DNA of 64,000 nt from Ananas comosus (lineage: Eukaryota; Streptophyta; Magnoliopsida; Poales; Bromeliaceae). Shown one piece after another: positions 61,008 to 64,000 of the stretch (its first letter is position 1; the number at the start of each line of letters is the position of its first letter). Below the pieces are notes generated by a model. It searched no databases. It was not told the DNA's origin and was given only the letters and a program-made list of their open reading frames with translations. Where the stretch lies: assembly GCF_001540865.1 (NCBI RefSeq), contig NC_033632.1:2488727-2552726 (forward strand). Reading direction: 5' to 3'. Made by a program: the position numbers and the translations under genes.

Positions 61008-63090
61008 TCATTTCATCAGATCGAGGAAGACGAAGCCGTTCCACAAGCTATGGAGGAGCATGCTCGCGAGGAGGTTCCTCGACCGCGCAAACACGGCGCC
61101 CATCACCACCCCGAGGAACACGAGCGGCAGCAGCCTCTGCGAGTTGAAGTGCGCCAGGGCGAACGCCGCCGCGCTCACGACGATCGACCAATTCAGCGGC
61201 ATGTACCGCGTCAGCGAGGGCAGGAGGAACCCCCGGAACACGATCTCCTCCCACACCGGCGCGCAGACCGAGACCACCACAGCGTACAGAGCCATCGCCA
61301 CGGGGTCGCGGGCCACAATTGATTGCTCCACGCTCGAGACACCGACGGGCAGGCCCGGGAGGTTGGGCACCATGCTGATGTTGATGTGAGAGAGCAGGTT
61401 GACGAGCGGGAACAGGAGGCAGCCAAAGAGGACGTCAAAGTGCCAGGAGCCACGGAGTTTGAAGGAAAACCAGCCAGGGGGGAGGGGGCGGAAGGGAGCA
61501 AGGCAGCGATGGAGGATTGCAATTCCTGCAAGGCCCTCGGCGATGTCGGTGAGGAGGCTGTAGAGGGCTTGTCCCCGGTGGGTTAGGGTATCCTTGCTGA
61601 AGCCAGCAGCATGGGCCAGGAATGGGATTATCCACGATCCTACGAACCAGAAAGTTGCTATCCATAGAAGCATAACCTGGAAAGACAAGTTTAATGCCGT
61701 AGAGTTAAAACTTTCACCAACGTACTCTTCAAAAAAAGGAACTAGAATTGGCATGGATGAAGCTTCTGCTCAAGTACAGTTCTGAGAAGAGTTGTTTATA
61801 GAAGCAGTTACAGCTTCCACATTTAAACTCCCTCTACCACAGAAGCAGGACCTCTGACTTGCTACTGCCATTGTCAACCAAAAGTTCATTTGAGCTTTTT
61901 GCCCAGAGAAATGGACGAGTTTTTAACGTATTCATTATAAGGATCAACTATAATATTTTCATAAAAAAAATTTTTAAGAAATAATGATTAAGGATTTTTC
62001 AGTTTTTCACAAAATGTGACCCTCAAATTAATTAAATCCTAAATTGCTTTAGTAAACATCTAAATTAGAAAGTAATTATGTTAGTTATGTTATTGAAAAA
62101 CAATTCTGTTTGCCACAGCACGGCATGTCTCCTTTAGAGCTTAATAGTGTTTCTATATACACCTACGGGCACAAAATGGGAGATATGTTCAGCTTGTGTA
62201 TACTGTGTGATCTTCAACTACTTAACTACCTAAACAAAAAATGCCACTAGTAACTCATTAGGGGATGCACAGTGCTAATTTAGGCGAGTTATTATGCTGT
62301 TATAAATATTGAATGTATTTAGTGAATGACTGAAATATTTCACTTTCTTGCCTCTCTCCTCCTCACTTCCTCTACTCCCTTGAACATTTGCATATATAGA
62401 AATTCACGAGTAAACGTTCTCAACAGCAGAGAAAAGAATTAGTACAAGGCTTCTTCCTCAATATTATGCAACCTAACTACGACAAAGTCATTGTTGTTTC
62501 GCATCGATAAGTACTCCTATGCAAAAACCAAACCAAATGAAAAATGCACAACCTCACTAACTTATCTAAAGTTAACAAATCAACATGCGGAAAAAGATAT
62601 AGTTGTATTAAAGAACATCATTCCTAAAAAACCCTGATGCAATTGTGTAAATATTGGCATTTATACAGTTATATACCTTGAGCTGAAAGAGGAGACAGAA
62701 ATTCAGTTCACCCACTACAGGAAAAGGTTTTATACAGTTTACAATACAAAATGTTACGTCACTCGGGGGAGGGGTTCTTTTTTTTTTTTTGGAGTTGTTT
62801 TTATTCTCCCTCCTCCTCAAGTGCAGTCAAGTTATATAAGTCAAACCATGTGATGGTAGCATGTAGAAATCCCAAAGTAAAAGACTTTCCAAACTTTACA
62901 CCCAAATAAGAAGACCTTTACAAATCAACTATCAGCAACTGAATGTTAAATCCGCTGAATTCCTGTTATTAGAAAGCATAGTACATTACACATGAAATTA
63001 AAATCCAAGAGTACCAACCTTAATGATGGTTTCAGCCGTCCATGGTACTGTCCAAGGATCACCGTGAAAGATAAAGATTCTGTTCGCTAC
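61008..63090 (-). CDS. CPBP (CAAX-type) intramembrane protease, 3' part
   Basis: Minus-strand exons 63019-63090 and 61008-61676 give the last 246 residues; earlier exons lie beyond the right edge. The upstream exon reads VANRIFIFHGDPWTVPWTAE and splices in frame to VMLLWIATFWFVGSWIIPF. The last exon has several hydrophobic segments and the three family motifs: EEIVFRG (the EExxxR motif), FALAHF, and LLHSLWNGF (His and Asn). These are the metal-binding glutamates, histidines and asparagine of the ABI/CPBP family. Plant members are mostly plastid membrane proteins involved in plastid development; which subtype this is cannot be told. The frame that starts at an ATG at 61754 reads through the intron and is not the true start. 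Confidence 0.92.
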
Positions 63091-64000
63091 CTAGAAAATA
63101 AAACAATAGTCAAGAGACCATCTAACATACTAGCCAATCACAAAACTATAAAATAAGTAATGCCTATCAAGCCAGCGAACATATGAAATCAGAAAAGATA
63201 TAGAACAAATTGAATCTGTCACAGAGAAAAAGTAGAAGAGCAAGCTACTTTAGCAGTAGGTAAATCCAACATCTAGGACTTAGAAAGAGCAAGCTACTTT
63301 AGCAGAATGAATAATCCAGCACAACAATTTACTTCTCTGGCATATACTTTTTCAAACAAGGAGTGACATCACTGATTCACTATCTTGACTCTCACACATA
63401 GCAAAATTTAGAACTCATTTAGACCACAAAAGATATTTATAAAAAAGTGCACCTTTATCATCGATGTAGAACTAAAGAATGATTTTTTTTTTCTTTTTCA
63501 TAAGAGATTCACAGTGCACCTTACAAGCAAATGACCATCCTCTCTGCAAATAGTATCAATGGATACCTTTTGACTCGTACAAGGACACTTCTAGTCTCTC
63601 AGGATAGAATACAAATCAACCGTATATGAACATATTGGATCCAAATAGAATCATCTGATGTTTTAATATAACCATATCAAATCTAGTTAGGATGATATAA
63701 AATACAAAAAATTTCATATTAAATCCAGATAATCATGTCTTCAACATTTATATGATATATTAGGGCATCAAATTGCACCCTATATTTTTTTCTATATTCT
63801 ACTTCGATTTTTTAACATGTCGCAGTTGAATCACTTTTTTCACAAGCTTTTCTAATGTCTTACAATAGGAAATAAGCAAATCAAATATAATCAAATCCAA
63901 TCTGAATAGAATATATCAGACAACAGGGGACCGAAGGTTACATCTAACAATCAGGCGTAGATCAAACATCATTAGGAAATTACAGAAAGAAGCAATTAAC
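63091..64000. other. intron of the CPBP protease gene
   Basis: AT-rich, with no coding segment that matches the family. Contains a duplicated 'agagcaagctactttagcag' at about 63236 and 63285. Confidence 0.5.

Noticed and set aside
61677..61754. ATG at 61754 as the start of the protease gene
   Set aside because: A clean acceptor (TTTCCAG) at 61677-61679 and an in-frame upstream family exon at 63019-63090 show that the segment 61677-61754 is intron.

Overview
This window is nuclear DNA from a flowering plant, most likely a monocot. The protein-coding exons are short and GC-rich (especially the first exons of the receptor kinase, the NHL-like gene and the ERF), and they sit in very AT-rich introns and spacers. 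Spacers are full of small inverted-repeat DNA transposons, and all protein families are plant versions. I cannot name the species from sequence alone; a commelinid such as pineapple or a palm is only a guess.

Layout: 1-2316 is a gene-free flank. 2317-7806 (minus) is a six-exon gene for vacuolar H+-ATPase subunit E. 8800-12402 (minus) is a five-exon gene for a UBA-domain protein. 14331-14615 (minus) is a small intronless gene of unknown function whose TATA box is the target-site duplication of an adjacent Mutator-like element. 17623-20362 (minus) is a BED-finger/DUF659/hAT-family gene whose start codon is split by an intron. 22-30 kb is a transposon graveyard of foldback elements, long-TIR MITEs and a Mutator-like element. 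30982-34221 (plus) is a three-exon LRR receptor pseudokinase. 35594-36591 is a Harbinger-type element nested in a foldback element. 40250-42232 (plus) is a two-exon NHL/LEA-2 membrane protein. 42.2-54.1 kb is gene-free, AT-rich DNA with MITEs, microsatellites, a short plastid 23S rRNA fragment and a palindromic assembly scar. 54586-55550 (plus) is an ERF/AP2 transcription factor of cytokinin-response-factor type whose frame is broken around an ambiguous base. 61008-63090 (minus) is the 3' part of a CPBP (CAAX-type) intramembrane protease gene that runs off the right edge.

The genes are unrelated single-copy types (proton pumping, ubiquitin binding, co-opted transposase, signalling, membrane stress protein, transcription factor, membrane protease). 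I see no pathway cluster. The most informative signals are transposon-gene interactions (a Mutator-like element that duplicated a TATA box; a nested Harbinger insertion with a readable empty site), an exon junction inside an ATG, an organelle rRNA fragment containing the sarcin-ricin loop, and two of three ambiguous bases that each end a perfect inverted copy of nearby upstream sequence, which points to assembly artefacts. Exon boundaries were read by eye and checked by frame arithmetic. They are not backed by transcript data.
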